Assembly: GCA_007118695.1 (NCBI GenBank)
Contig: SKRC01000107.1
Location: forward strand, 1-37,160
From: Balneolaceae bacterium
GTDB taxonomy: Bacteria; Bacteroidota; Rhodothermia; Balneolales; Balneolaceae
DNA length: 37,160 nucleotides
Direction of reading: 5' to 3'
Part shown: positions 7,278 to 15,252 of the stretch, in pieces
How the letters are laid out: the number at the start of each line of letters is the position of its first letter
Numbering within the stretch: position 1 is the stretch's first letter
Position numbers and translations under genes: made by a program
The notes under the pieces: model-generated
Told to the model about the DNA's origin: nothing
The model's input: only the letters and a program-made list of their open reading frames with translations
Database searches by the model: none

Positions 7278-7715
7278 TCAAGAGCTTGAAACAGGATAAT
7301 TGTTACAATCTTCTAATAATGATAAAGTCCATTTTCGGAATTTTATTCCGTACCGGACTTCAACCTTCCATTGACGCAGAAAGTCAATATTGCCGGGAAA
7401 ATTTTGATTTTCTCCGATCACTACGTTTTGTATCCCAAACTGAAGAATCGCTCCCGAACACATCATGCAGGGGCTTAAGGTGGTGTACAGGGTAACGGTA
7501 TCATAGCGGGAACGTCTTCCTGCATTTCGGATACAATCAATTTCACCATGTGCCGTTGGATCATTATTTTGAATTCGATTATTATGGCCGTTCGCTATAA
7601 CTTGTCCGTTTTCAACCATGATTGCCCCGATTGGAAGCCCTCCTTCATTATAGGATTTCAAAGCTTGCTTGTTGGCAAGGTGCATAAAGGAATGATCTTG
7701 ATCGGGATAATTCAT
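7278..7715 (-). CDS. Yeast-type cytosine deaminase (nucleoside deaminase family)
   Basis: A 145-residue zinc-dependent deaminase of the CDA fold. H56-G-E58 (T-A-H-G-E-I) and P-C83-M-M-C86 form the zinc site and proton shuttle. The context T-L-Y-T-T-L-S-P-C-M-M-C-S-G-A-I and V-V-I-G-E-N-x-N-F is very close to fungal FCY1-type cytosine deaminase, which converts cytosine to uracil in pyrimidine salvage, so cytosine is the likely substrate. Relatives usually end with a W-x-E-D-I-G helix; here the last 25 residues (from R-Y-G-I-K-F) do not match, suggesting a divergent or frameshifted tail. The ATG at 7715 is preferred over a TTG at 7775 that would add 20 residues without similarity. Monocistronic, no terminator seen. 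Confidence 0.8.
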   Translation of the reverse strand: MNYPDQDHSFMHLANKQALKSYNEGGLPIGAIMVENGQVIANGHNNRIQNNDPTAHGEIDCIRNAGRRSRYDTVTLYTTLSPCMMCSGAILQFGIQNVVIGENQNFPGNIDFLRQWKVEVRYGIKFRKWTLSLLEDCNNYPVSSS

Positions 7716-7843
7716 GTATATTTCGATAACTGAATGATTAAACAAACATTGTATGAATTTCAGGCCAAAGGGCAAAGAAGGGTTAACAGCTTTTATGAGG
7801 AAACAAAATGCACAAACGCCATAAATTAATGAGTTTTTGATTC

Positions 7844-9514
7844 TTGAATCCGACTAAAAGTCATAGTAGTTCAATCTCTGAAAAAGTATTGTTGAAACAA
7901 TATTTTTCAACAACCGGGTTGCTGGTCGGGACACTGTTCCTGGCACTTTCAATGAGTCCGTCCCTGCTGCCACGAACGGACATTATTCAGGGTGTGATTT
8001 CCGGGCTTGCCCTGGCTTCGGGTTATGGGGTAGGTGTTCTCGCAGCCTGGTTGTGGTCATATTTTGAACTGCCCAAACCCAAAGAGCGGATTCAAAAAAA
8101 CATGCAGCTTACAGCTGCCGGGCTCTGCCTGCTCTTTATGGCGATTTCCTTGTGGCAGGCAAGCGGATGGCAAAATTCGTTACGGGCGTTGATGGAGATG
8201 GAAGAAAGCTACGGAGTTCAGCCGCTGGTGATCGGTGTTGTAGCTCTGGCGGTGTTCCTCGCTACACTGTTCGTAGCCCGGCTGTTCCAGTGGACATTCA
8301 GGCTGTTAGCCCGGAAACTTCGGCGTTATGTACCCCGGAGGGTTTCGATCGTAGCCGGTATGCTGGCAGCCTTTTTCCTGTTCTGGTCGGTTATCGACGG
8401 TGTGCTGTTTTCACTGATGCTGCACACCGCCGATACCACCTATGAACGCGTTGATTCCCTTATGGAGCCGGAATTTGAGAAGCCTGTCGATTCACTGAAG
8501 ACCGGCAGCATTGAGTCGATACTGGCATGGGAAGATATGGGGCGGCAGGGGCGGCGATTTCTGTCTGTGGGGCCAACCGCCACCGATATCAGTGAATTTT
8601 CGGAAGAATCCGCCATGGACCCTATCCGGGTGTATGTAGGCATGCATGCCGCGGAGACCTTTGAAGAACGTGCCGCGCTGGCCCTTGAAGAACTCAGGCG
8701 GGTGAATGCCTTCGATCGCTCGGTACTGGTGCTGATAACACCCACCGGCACCGGCTGGGTGGATCCGGCAGCGATGGATCCTGTTGAATACCTGCACCGG
8801 GGTGATATTGCCAGTGTGGCCGCACAGTACTCCTACCTGCCAAGCCCTCTGTCGCTGATGTTCGAGGATGATTACGGAGCGGATATGGCCCGGGCGCTGT
8901 TCCAGGAGGTGTACGGTTACTGGACGCAGCTTCCAGTGGATGAGCGCCCGAAACTCTACTTGCACGGGTTAAGCCTGGGTGCACTGAATTCCGACCTTTC
9001 CTTTGATCTGTTCGATATCATCGGCGATCCTTTTCATGGGGCGCTATGGGTTGGTCCGCCATTTCGTAAAAACACCTGGCGTACGCTCACGGATCAGCGC
9101 AATCCGAACTCACCGGAATGGCTGCCGCGCTTTCGGGATGGCTCCGTTGTACGTTTTGCTAACCAGAACGGAGGGCTGGGCGAGGGAGATGCCGAGTGGG
9201 GATCTTTTCGTATTGCCTATCTTCAGTACGCAAGTGACCCGATTGCCTTTTTCTCTACACGCTCGGCGACCCGCGAGCCCGACTGGATGCAGCCACCGCG
9301 GGGGCCGGATGTCTCCAATGATCTCCGATGGTTCCCAATTGTTACCATGCTGCAGCTTGCCGCAGACCTGGCAATGGGAGTCGCTCCTACCGGTTACGGG
9401 CATGAATATGCCGCTGAACATTATTTCGATTCATGGCTGGGCCTGACCGAGCCGGAGGGATGGAACGATGAAGACCTTGAGAGGCTGCGAGCGTTTTTTG
9501 CGGAAGGATATTGA
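7844..9514 (+). CDS. Abhydrolase_9 family membrane alpha/beta hydrolase
   Basis: A 556-residue protein with an N-terminal membrane domain (TM helices at about 24-40, 48-74, 89-106, 127-148, 167-193) and a C-terminal alpha/beta-hydrolase domain (about 240-540), the architecture of the paired Pfam families Abhydrolase_9_N and Abhydrolase_9 (PF15420/PF10081). The nucleophile elbow is G-L-S377-L-G within L-Y-L-H-G-L-S-L-G-A; a later S-D-P (D466) and G-Y-G-H520-E-Y are candidates for the acid and base. The family is uncharacterised; lipid or ester substrates are only a guess. The only usable in-frame start near the signal-like segment is TTG at 7844; the next Met is inside the first TM. The upstream 130 bp separate it from the divergent deaminase. 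Confidence 0.85.
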   Translation: MNPTKSHSSSISEKVLLKQYFSTTGLLVGTLFLALSMSPSLLPRTDIIQGVISGLALASGYGVGVLAAWLWSYFELPKPKERIQKNMQLTAAGLCLLFMAISLWQASGWQNSLRALMEMEESYGVQPLVIGVVALAVFLATLFVARLFQWTFRLLARKLRRYVPRRVSIVAGMLAAFFLFWSVIDGVLFSLMLHTADTTYERVDSLMEPEFEKPVDSLKTGSIESILAWEDMGRQGRRFLSVGPTATDISEFSEESAMDPIRVYVGMHAAETFEERAALALEELRRVNAFDRSVLVLITPTGTGWVDPAAMDPVEYLHRGDIASVAAQYSYLPSPLSLMFEDDYGADMARALFQEVYGYWTQLPVDERPKLYLHGLSLGALNSDLSFDLFDIIGDPFHGALWVGPPFRKNTWRTLTDQRNPNSPEWLPRFRDGSVVRFANQNGGLGEGDAEWGSFRIAYLQYASDPIAFFSTRSATREPDWMQPPRGPDVSNDLRWFPIVTMLQLAADLAMGVAPTGYGHEYAAEHYFDSWLGLTEPEGWNDEDLERLRAFFAEGY

Positions 9515-9685
9515 GTGTTTATAAAGCCTCTCTTATGGGTGAAAATACCGGATTAATATCTGTTTAAGAACAATTTGGACAAGATTTTGGAAATTTTTAC
9601 TTCAGACTAAAAATCGGTTTTTGAAGATATTTATCTCAAATCGAAATTGCCTATGATTTTGAATAATAAGTTGAGTGTTTTCATT

Positions 9686-10366
9686 ATGAATCGCCAGGAA
9701 ATACAAGCTTACATATTCTTAACTCTTGCAAAATTATACGAGGACCCGTACCACCGGAAGCAGTACAAGAGTTTCACGTTCAAAGAAGCTGAAGAGGAGG
9801 TGGTGCAGGAAATTTTTTCTGAATTGACCCGCAATTTTATCGTGGATCAGATTCAGCCGAAAGTTGTTCGCCTTACAGAATTCGGATATAAGATTATTCA
9901 GCCAGACCTCACAGAATTACGTGCAGAGGCGGAAGGAAATCGGGATAAGTCAACAAAAGAAGCGGATAAATTTCAATTGCCTACACCTGAGGAGATTGAA
10001 AAAATATCCAGGGTATTGGAACAGCCCGATTATATCAGCGTATCGAGATTTCTGGAAGGGAGGTCAGAAGTTTACTGGGCAACCGAGGGATTTAAAAAAG
10101 TGACCGGATACTCTTTAAAGGAGCTGAAGGAAGCAGGGGGTTCATTTGCTTTGCTCAATGGGTCAACCGGATTGGAAAAACTTGAAAGAATTGGCACAGA
10201 TCTGATAAATGGCAATAATGTCAGCGATGAAATAGAGATCGTTACCAAAAATGGACATCGCCGGATATTGCAATTTTTCGCCAGGCCACGCTTTGATGAT
10301 GCAGGTTTTGTAATCGGAACAATCACTGCAGTTAAGGATGTGACTACACACAGCCAGGCTCAATAG
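9686..10366 (+). CDS. Winged-helix-like plus PAS domain protein, paralogue 1
   Basis: A 226-residue soluble protein. Residues 1-75 look like a small winged-helix domain (Y-I-F-L-T-L-A-K-L-Y-E-D-P at the start, V-V-R-L-T-E-F-G-Y-K-I-I at the end). A charged linker follows, then a PAS domain at about 105-220 containing Y-W-A-T-E-G-F-K-K-V-T-G-Y-S-L-K-E-L and ending in the PAC signature I-G-T-I-T-A-V-K-D-V-T. There is no kinase, cyclase or receiver module, so it would be a one-component sensor or adaptor. A paralogue of about the same length and order lies at 17062-17730, roughly half identical by eye. The ATG at 9686 is chosen because it aligns with the start of the paralogue; an upstream ATG at 9653 would add 11 unrelated residues. 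Confidence 0.8.
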   Translation: MNRQEIQAYIFLTLAKLYEDPYHRKQYKSFTFKEAEEEVVQEIFSELTRNFIVDQIQPKVVRLTEFGYKIIQPDLTELRAEAEGNRDKSTKEADKFQLPTPEEIEKISRVLEQPDYISVSRFLEGRSEVYWATEGFKKVTGYSLKELKEAGGSFALLNGSTGLEKLERIGTDLINGNNVSDEIEIVTKNGHRRILQFFARPRFDDAGFVIGTITAVKDVTTHSQAQ

Positions 10367-10833
10367 TCAGATTATTAACCGGGGTGTATTCGACAGCGTG
10401 TTTCGCCAGCTTCTTTGCGGCGTTTTCACCTTTCAATTTTTAAGCAACTCCGGGTTGATCAATGATGATCTGTGCATTGCCATGTTTTGAGTAAGAGTTC
10501 TTCGCCATGGCATTTCCATCTCTTCTAAGATAATGATCTCCTTTCGTTTCGCCGGATCAGCACTGTATGTACATCATCTCGTCAGTTTATACATGTTATT
10601 AAAACTTCCCGGTTTGGTTTTGAATAAATAATTTTACCGGGTAAAACTTTATAAACCGATACCAATAAACTGCATTAAATACGTTATCAATATATATTTT
10701 AAATTGATGTAACGATTTATATCATTTTGGACATATTCGGCAGCAGAATAATAGACAGAGAACATTGTTCAATGGCGTTTAAAGCCATATTTTGCTGTTG
10801 CAATGAAATATTCATGCAGCAAGTATTCAGCAG
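10367..10833. other. Intergenic region, no gene recognised
   Basis: About 470 bp, becoming AT-rich after 10600. Both strands show only short unrelated frames. Probably contains the promoter of the DnaJ-TPR gene; no distinct motif was recognised. Confidence 0.55.
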
Positions 10834-11928
10834 TTGGGAGAAAAAGAAAAATATTTGATCCTCTTTGGCCTTGACCCGGATTACGGACGCACTGATCTGA
10901 AAGAAGCGTACCGGGTACTCAGCAAAGTCTGGCACCCGGACCGGTTTGCCCGGAATGAAAAATTGCGGCAGAAAGCAGAAGATACAAGCAAAGAGATCAA
11001 TCAGGGATACAAATTTTTAAAGGAACAACTGGAGAAAAGGGAGAATTTATCATACGGTTCAAGAGCCGGCACCACCGGCGGATACAGCCGTACGGGGGAT
11101 GCACCACCGGGGAACAGTCCGCCGACGCCAAAAAAGAAATATCGTCCGGCATATAATAAAACTCCGCTGTTCCGGCCCCGATCATTTTTTTCATGGTGGC
11201 TGCTGATACCCTTTATGATTTTGATCTTTGCAGTGCCGCTTATGTCTATTCTGACGGTTGAAGACGAGGAAAAAGAGCAGGACAGGGAAAGAGCCTACCT
11301 GCAACATCTTTTTGGATTGGATAGGAATGCGGAGGAACGAAATGAGGGATATTCTCTCTTTAACCTGGCAATGGAGCTGTATGAAAATGATGAATACAAC
11401 AGGGCACTTGGTCAAATCGACAAAGCTATCGCCCAAAATCCTGATTTTGCCAAAGCCTATCTTTTCCGGGGGATCATCAATTACCAGTTGAACGACGATA
11501 GCTACGCCATCCGCGACTACACCTATGCGATCGATCTGAATCCGGCCGAAACGTTTGCCTACTACGGCCGGGGGCTTGTATATAAAAGAAGCGGGCATTA
11601 TCAGGATGCCATGGCCGATTTTGACCGGGCTATCAGGCGGGATTCCGATGTGGCAGAACTCTATGTAGTGCGCGGGCAGGTAAAATATACCGTGGAAGAT
11701 TATCAGGGAGCCATCAGGGATTTCACCCGTGCCATTGAGGTGGATTCAGATCATTCAAGGGCATATGCCGGCCGTGCACTTGCCCGGTATACGATCCGGG
11801 ACTACCGGAATGCCGGGGAGGATTTCACCCGTGCCATTGAACTGGGAGAAGGGAATGGTTCCGGACTTGGGCTTACATTTGAGAGTGGGTTCGGGGATCT
11901 CTTTTTTGATCGCAGCCTTGGAGAATGA
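10834..11928 (+). CDS. Membrane-anchored DnaJ-TPR protein
   Basis: A 364-residue protein combining an N-terminal J domain (about 5-65, with the essential H34-P35-D36 loop in V-W-H-P-D-R-F), a Gly/Pro-rich linker (70-115), one TM helix (about 119-141) and five TPR units (about 173-338) with typical A-x-x-x-Y-x-x-A and alternating G/A-Y-x-x-R-G signatures. The J domain would recruit DnaK on the cytosolic side; the TPRs would lie across the membrane and bind protein partners. An in-frame TGA at 10804 limits the frame, and no ATG lies between it and the J domain, so TTG at 10834 is the best start, without a clear Shine-Dalgarno. No DnaK or GrpE is nearby. A J-domain partner of exported or envelope proteins is inference. 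Confidence 0.8.
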   Translation: MGEKEKYLILFGLDPDYGRTDLKEAYRVLSKVWHPDRFARNEKLRQKAEDTSKEINQGYKFLKEQLEKRENLSYGSRAGTTGGYSRTGDAPPGNSPPTPKKKYRPAYNKTPLFRPRSFFSWWLLIPFMILIFAVPLMSILTVEDEEKEQDRERAYLQHLFGLDRNAEERNEGYSLFNLAMELYENDEYNRALGQIDKAIAQNPDFAKAYLFRGIINYQLNDDSYAIRDYTYAIDLNPAETFAYYGRGLVYKRSGHYQDAMADFDRAIRRDSDVAELYVVRGQVKYTVEDYQGAIRDFTRAIEVDSDHSRAYAGRALARYTIRDYRNAGEDFTRAIELGEGNGSGLGLTFESGFGDLFFDRSLGE

Positions 11929-12320
11929 GCAGCCAAGAAAAATCAACCGGCTATTCCGGGTTTGTATTTCTTTAGCCTTGTTTATTCGGCCGTGCTGATA
12001 GTGTACAGCTGCCGGAAATTTTGAAAAAATAAACAGAGTCGTGAAACTCGACTTTATAGCCAGTAATTATCACCAGGAAATTTCGCTGTTTGTAACAGAA
12101 GGTCATTTTTGGCGAGGCACTAAAATAGATGTACTTATTTGTAGTTCAATAGGTTGCAGCATTTATTACTTATTAATCGTGAGCTCTGAGCGTAGCGATT
12201 CCCGTGAAACGAATAAGGCGGGATAGGCGACTTCCGATTTGATGCCGGCAATAAAAAAGGCCATGCGTTCAAACACGGCCTTTCATGGTTTAAAGTATTA
12301 CTCTGCTCAGAGACTCATTC
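11929..12320. other. Intergenic region ending in a terminator
   Basis: About 390 bp between convergent genes. The words GAGCTCTGAGCGTAGCGATT around 12180-12200 resemble GCGTAGCGAAATGCGGG at 6240-6256 and may be another copy of a dispersed intergenic repeat. A hairpin at 12254-12283 ends the DUF4382 transcript. No gene. Confidence 0.55.
12254..12283 (-). terminator. Rho-independent terminator of the DUF4382 gene
   Basis: On the minus strand AAAGGCC, a 14-base loop, GGCCTTT and then a T-rich tail (TTTTTTATT overall). It lies about 40 bp past the stop of the DUF4382 lipoprotein gene. Confidence 0.75.
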
Positions 12321-13163
12321 TTATTCTTCTGTCTCTTCTGAGCCGGTCAGTTCAATTGTGCCAAGATCGGTGTTTTCCCCGGCTTCTACCTCAACTTCTT
12401 CTATGGTTTCGGATTCGTAGTCTCCTTCGGTAGCTTCAATAACGACCTGGTAGGTACCCGGCTCCAGTCCCATCAGCAAGAACCCGCCATTATCATCAGC
12501 ATACGCAGTAAAGACCTCTTCATCAGCACCGGTTGCTTCTATACGGGCACCGGCTGCGGCCGGTTCGACGACACCACCGATGGTTCCGGTGAGAGCTTCC
12601 TCATAGGCCCGGATGACCGGGTTCAGTATATAGTTTATTTGAGGGGCCTGTCCTGTTTTGGTCAGAGACCTGGCTGCATCAAAATCGAGGTTCAGTGAAT
12701 AACGGACACCTTCCTGCAGTTCAGCGTTGATAATCAGCTTGATGCCGGTTTGAACACCACTGGGAACGGACAAGTTGGAAACTTCTCCATCTTTGTTGAC
12801 GACCGAATTGTCATCTCCAAGTATCAACCGCAACTGGGTGTACCGGCCGCTTTCTACTTCTTCTTCACCGAGAACGACTTTGTTGCCGTTGACCAGCTCA
12901 AGCAGGTTATAGACTTCGTCGGGTTCACCGATGGTTGTCCATCTGCCTCCGGCACGCTGGGCCTCGATGCTTTTTACATGAACATTGAACTGCTCCAGGT
13001 CATCGGCTGGTGCATCGTGCATGAGTACTTCGAATGTGGCCGGTGAATCGATACCGGAGCCAAGATCACAGCCGGTCAGGCCGATAGTTACGAAAATACC
13101 CAGGACTGCGGCAGCAGCCGTCTTTATCAGTTTCTGTAGAGGATTATATTTGGTTTTAAACAT
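12321..13163 (-). CDS. DUF4382 lipoprotein with carboxypeptidase-regulatory-like tail
   Basis: A 280-residue lipoprotein with signal peptide and lipobox L-T-G-C at Cys32. Residues about 40-190 form a DUF4382 domain (PF14321): F-E-V-L-M-H-D-A-P-A-D at the start, V-H-V-K-S-I-E-A-Q and the Y-N-L-L-E-L-V-N-G motif, all typical. Residues about 192-275 form a CarboxypepD_reg-like beta sandwich (G-T-I-G-G-V-V-E-P and G-x-Y-Q-V-V-I-E-A-T-E-G). The protein ends in an acidic tail. DUF4382 proteins are surface or periplasmic lipoproteins common in Bacteroidota and relatives with no known activity. It is followed by a good terminator, so it is a single-gene unit. Confidence 0.85.
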   Translation of the reverse strand: MFKTKYNPLQKLIKTAAAAVLGIFVTIGLTGCDLGSGIDSPATFEVLMHDAPADDLEQFNVHVKSIEAQRAGGRWTTIGEPDEVYNLLELVNGNKVVLGEEEVESGRYTQLRLILGDDNSVVNKDGEVSNLSVPSGVQTGIKLIINAELQEGVRYSLNLDFDAARSLTKTGQAPQINYILNPVIRAYEEALTGTIGGVVEPAAAGARIEATGADEEVFTAYADDNGGFLLMGLEPGTYQVVIEATEGDYESETIEEVEVEAGENTDLGTIELTGSEETEE

Positions 13164-13507
13164 TGATCAATACCTTATTTTTTGACTGTAGTTGATATTT
13201 CATTGATGTTTTCAGTCCATGTGACGAGCCAATTCGGGAAAGGTTACAGGATTAGTTTTGCTTTCCAGTCAGGTGTGCGAAGGTCCTTTTCACCCTGGAT
13301 GACCATGGTGGGCGTTTGTACATTTCCGACCTGCGAGATGGGTGAGATTTATATCCAGGAAAAAAGATCAAAGGCGGCGAGGCAACTATTCCGCATAAAT
13401 TCTTGTAAGGGTTATAGAGAGGATACTGACCCGGAGCATGCTTTCCATTAGGGGGGGTCAGTTATCTTGTTCATAATTCGCAAATAACAATAAACTTGAG
13501 GATACAT
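13164..13507. other. Intergenic region between divergent lipoprotein genes
   Basis: Expected to hold the divergent promoters of the DUF4382 and CHRD genes. A plus-strand frame at 13182-13451 has no homology that I recognise, no ribosome binding site and atypical composition, and is not called. GAGGATACAT just before 13508 is the likely ribosome binding site of the CHRD gene. Confidence 0.5.
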
Positions 13508-14086
13508 ATGAAAAAACAAAGAAGGTGGGTAATAGGATTACTTTCTATCATAATAGTTATAGTTGCAGGGTATGCTTGCCAGGAACTTCCGTCCGGCCCG
13601 TCTGATTCCGGACAGGAGCAAGCTTTCGATGTTCAAAAGATGGATATCAAGGCTAATTCAATGGCTGCTAATGTTCCGTTGAACTTCCGCGCTAATCTTA
13701 AAGGGGCAAACGAAGTTCCACCCGTTGAAACAAATGCCCAGGGACAGGCGATCTTTCAGGTCGACAGTGACGGAGAATCTATTCACTACAAATTAATTGT
13801 AGCCAACATTGAAAATGTGAGAATGGCTCATATTCATGTGGGGCCAGCCGGAGTGAACGGACCCGTTGTGGTCTGGCTCTATCCGGCAGGTCCTCCGCCT
13901 CAACTGATCGAGGGTCGGTCTCAGGGCGTACTGGCCGAAGGTACATTCACGGCGGATGATTTTGTTGGTCTCCTTGAAGGGGAACCGCTGGCCGAATTGA
14001 TAGACTTAATGAAAGAGGCAGGTGTGTATGTAAACGTTCATACCTCACAATTTCCACCCGGAGAGATCCGCGGACAGATCCGTTAA
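13508..14086 (+). CDS. CHRD-domain lipoprotein
   Basis: A 192-residue exported protein. Residues 1-24 are a signal peptide with a lipobox-like A-G-Y-A-C (Tyr at the -2 position is unusual). Residues about 57-191 form a CHRD domain (PF07452): F-R-A-N-L-K-G-A-N-E-V-P-P-V-E-T, A-H-I-H-V-G-P-A-G-V-N-G-P-V-V and the end Y-V-N-V-H-T-S-Q-F-P-P-G-E-I-R-G-Q-I are its signature blocks. CHRD is named from chordin; bacterial members are short secreted beta proteins of unknown role. The ATG at 13508 follows GAGGATACAT, a good ribosome binding site, and excludes the TTG at 13496. The gene is alone, followed by two GC-rich hairpins. Confidence 0.9.
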   Translation: MKKQRRWVIGLLSIIIVIVAGYACQELPSGPSDSGQEQAFDVQKMDIKANSMAANVPLNFRANLKGANEVPPVETNAQGQAIFQVDSDGESIHYKLIVANIENVRMAHIHVGPAGVNGPVVVWLYPAGPPPQLIEGRSQGVLAEGTFTADDFVGLLEGEPLAELIDLMKEAGVYVNVHTSQFPPGEIRGQIR

Positions 14087-14127
14087 CGCATGAGCGTGGA
14101 TGGCTTCTCCTCCCGCCTATACTGCAG

Positions 14128-14148
14128 GGTACGGCCCGGTGCCGTACC
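14128..14148. other. Perfect inverted repeat downstream of CHRD gene
   Basis: GGTACGGC, loop CCGGT, GCCGTACC. It lies 42 bp after the CHRD stop codon but lacks a T tract, so it is a weak terminator candidate. A second hairpin ATCCGGT/ACCGGAT is at 14283-14306. Confidence 0.5.
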
Positions 14149-14330
14149 TGGCAGGGACAGGGTCGAAGCCGCTAAGTAAATGGTATTTGTTGGAGCTGCA
14201 ATGCATTCCCGCCGCATTCCGGAGTCCGGGTCCGGATGGATGGAGGGAGTGGGTTTGGCAGGATGAATCCTCCTGTCACAGTATCCGGTTGCTTCCGGCA
14301 CCGGATGCAGTCCTGACACTTGCCCTATCC

Positions 14331-14822
14331 CTATTCGCCTCGTTTGGCTAACTCTCTGTCCATCATCAGGATTGCCGCTCCCTGAGTACCGACCATCTTC
14401 AGCTTTTCAATGATGGTTCTGACCATATCCTCTTCTTCCACCTGTTCCTCGATGAACCAGTGAAGCATGACCTGTGCGGGGTAGTCATTTTCCTCAAGAG
14501 CAGCCTCATAGAGCTTATGGATCAGCTTTGTCACCTTCTGTTCATTCTCCAGAGCTTTTTCAAACAGTTCAAGCGTTGAACCGAATGATTTGGGTGGTTT
14601 GTCGATCGGTAAAAGTTCGACTTCTGCTCCTCTCTCATGCAGGAAATTGTAGAATTTCATGGCATGTTCATACTCTTCGATGCTCTGATTTTTCATCCAG
14701 CTTGCAAATCCGTCGAGATTGATGGTTTCGCAATAAGAAGCCATCGACAGGTACAAATAAGAGGAATCGAGTTCGTGTTTGATCTGTTCGTTTAATGCCT
14801 TATTCAGTTTGGTATTCGCCAT
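14331..14822 (-). CDS. ftnA: Ferritin (FtnA-type non-haem ferritin)
   Basis: A 163-residue four-helix-bundle ferritin that stores iron in a 24-subunit shell. The ferroxidase ligands are intact and at the numbering of bacterial FtnA: E17, E50 and H53 (E-E-Y-E-H), E94, Q127 and E130. There is no bacterioferritin haem-binding Met signature, and the length is that of FtnA (about 165). The sequence W-M-K-N-Q-S-I-E-E-Y-E-H-A-M-K-F-Y and W-F-I-E-E-Q-V-E-E-E is characteristic. The ATG at 14822 is preceded on the minus strand by an A-rich leader with GAGA. No Fur-like site was recognised in the upstream stretch. It ends convergent to the CHRD gene. Confidence 0.95.
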   Translation of the reverse strand: MANTKLNKALNEQIKHELDSSYLYLSMASYCETINLDGFASWMKNQSIEEYEHAMKFYNFLHERGAEVELLPIDKPPKSFGSTLELFEKALENEQKVTKLIHKLYEAALEENDYPAQVMLHWFIEEQVEEEDMVRTIIEKLKMVGTQGAAILMMDRELAKRGE

Positions 14823-15252
14823 AACAATTTCTCCGTCTCTTTTTTTAAATGCTCAATTCTACATTAACATTATCTCTCATAACAATAACTATAATTAAAG
14901 CTTTGTACAATCAGGAGTTGAGTCTGGTGTCAGCCCATTGGGATATTAATCTGATGAACCGCGATGGGATAAATATCAAAAACAGTGGGGTCACTATTAT
15001 CCACCTCAAATTTGGAAAGGCTGTACAGGTTAAAGACTATCTTTTTGATATTGGCGACAAATTTTAAAAAACTGCCTGGAGCATCACATAGAACGTGTTA
15101 ATGGGGCCGGCACAGGTATTTCAGATTCCGGGCATATACCCTTCAATGGATCCCACTATATCCTTTTTCTTTTTCACTTTTTATGAGTATACATGTATAG
15201 TCTGCCAGGGACGACATGAAAACCGGAAAAACACCAACTAACCCATGTAATT
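14823..15252. other. Intergenic region with a possible gene relic
   Basis: About 430 bp. The 14849-15064 part reads as a possible decayed NTF2/SnoaL-like protein (separate entry). The remainder, up to the beta-lactamase-family gene, shows no gene or clear regulatory site. Confidence 0.5.
14849..15094 (+). pseudogene. Possible relic of an NTF2/SnoaL-like protein
   Basis: The frame from 14849 is interrupted by TAA at 15065 and again by TAG at 15092. Its second half (W-D-I-N-L-M-N-R-D-G-I-N-I-K-N-S-G-V-T then L-K-F-G-K-A-V-Q-V-K-D-Y-L-F-D) resembles the terminal beta strands of NTF2-like/SnoaL proteins, and after the first stop the reading continues K-T-A-W, which such proteins often show at their end. 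The first half has no similarity that I can see. Weak evidence; it could be a chance frame. Confidence 0.3.

Noticed and set aside
13182-13451. Plus-strand 89-codon frame upstream of the CHRD gene
   Set aside because: No ribosome binding site, no recognisable similarity and unusual composition; it occupies the divergent promoter region.
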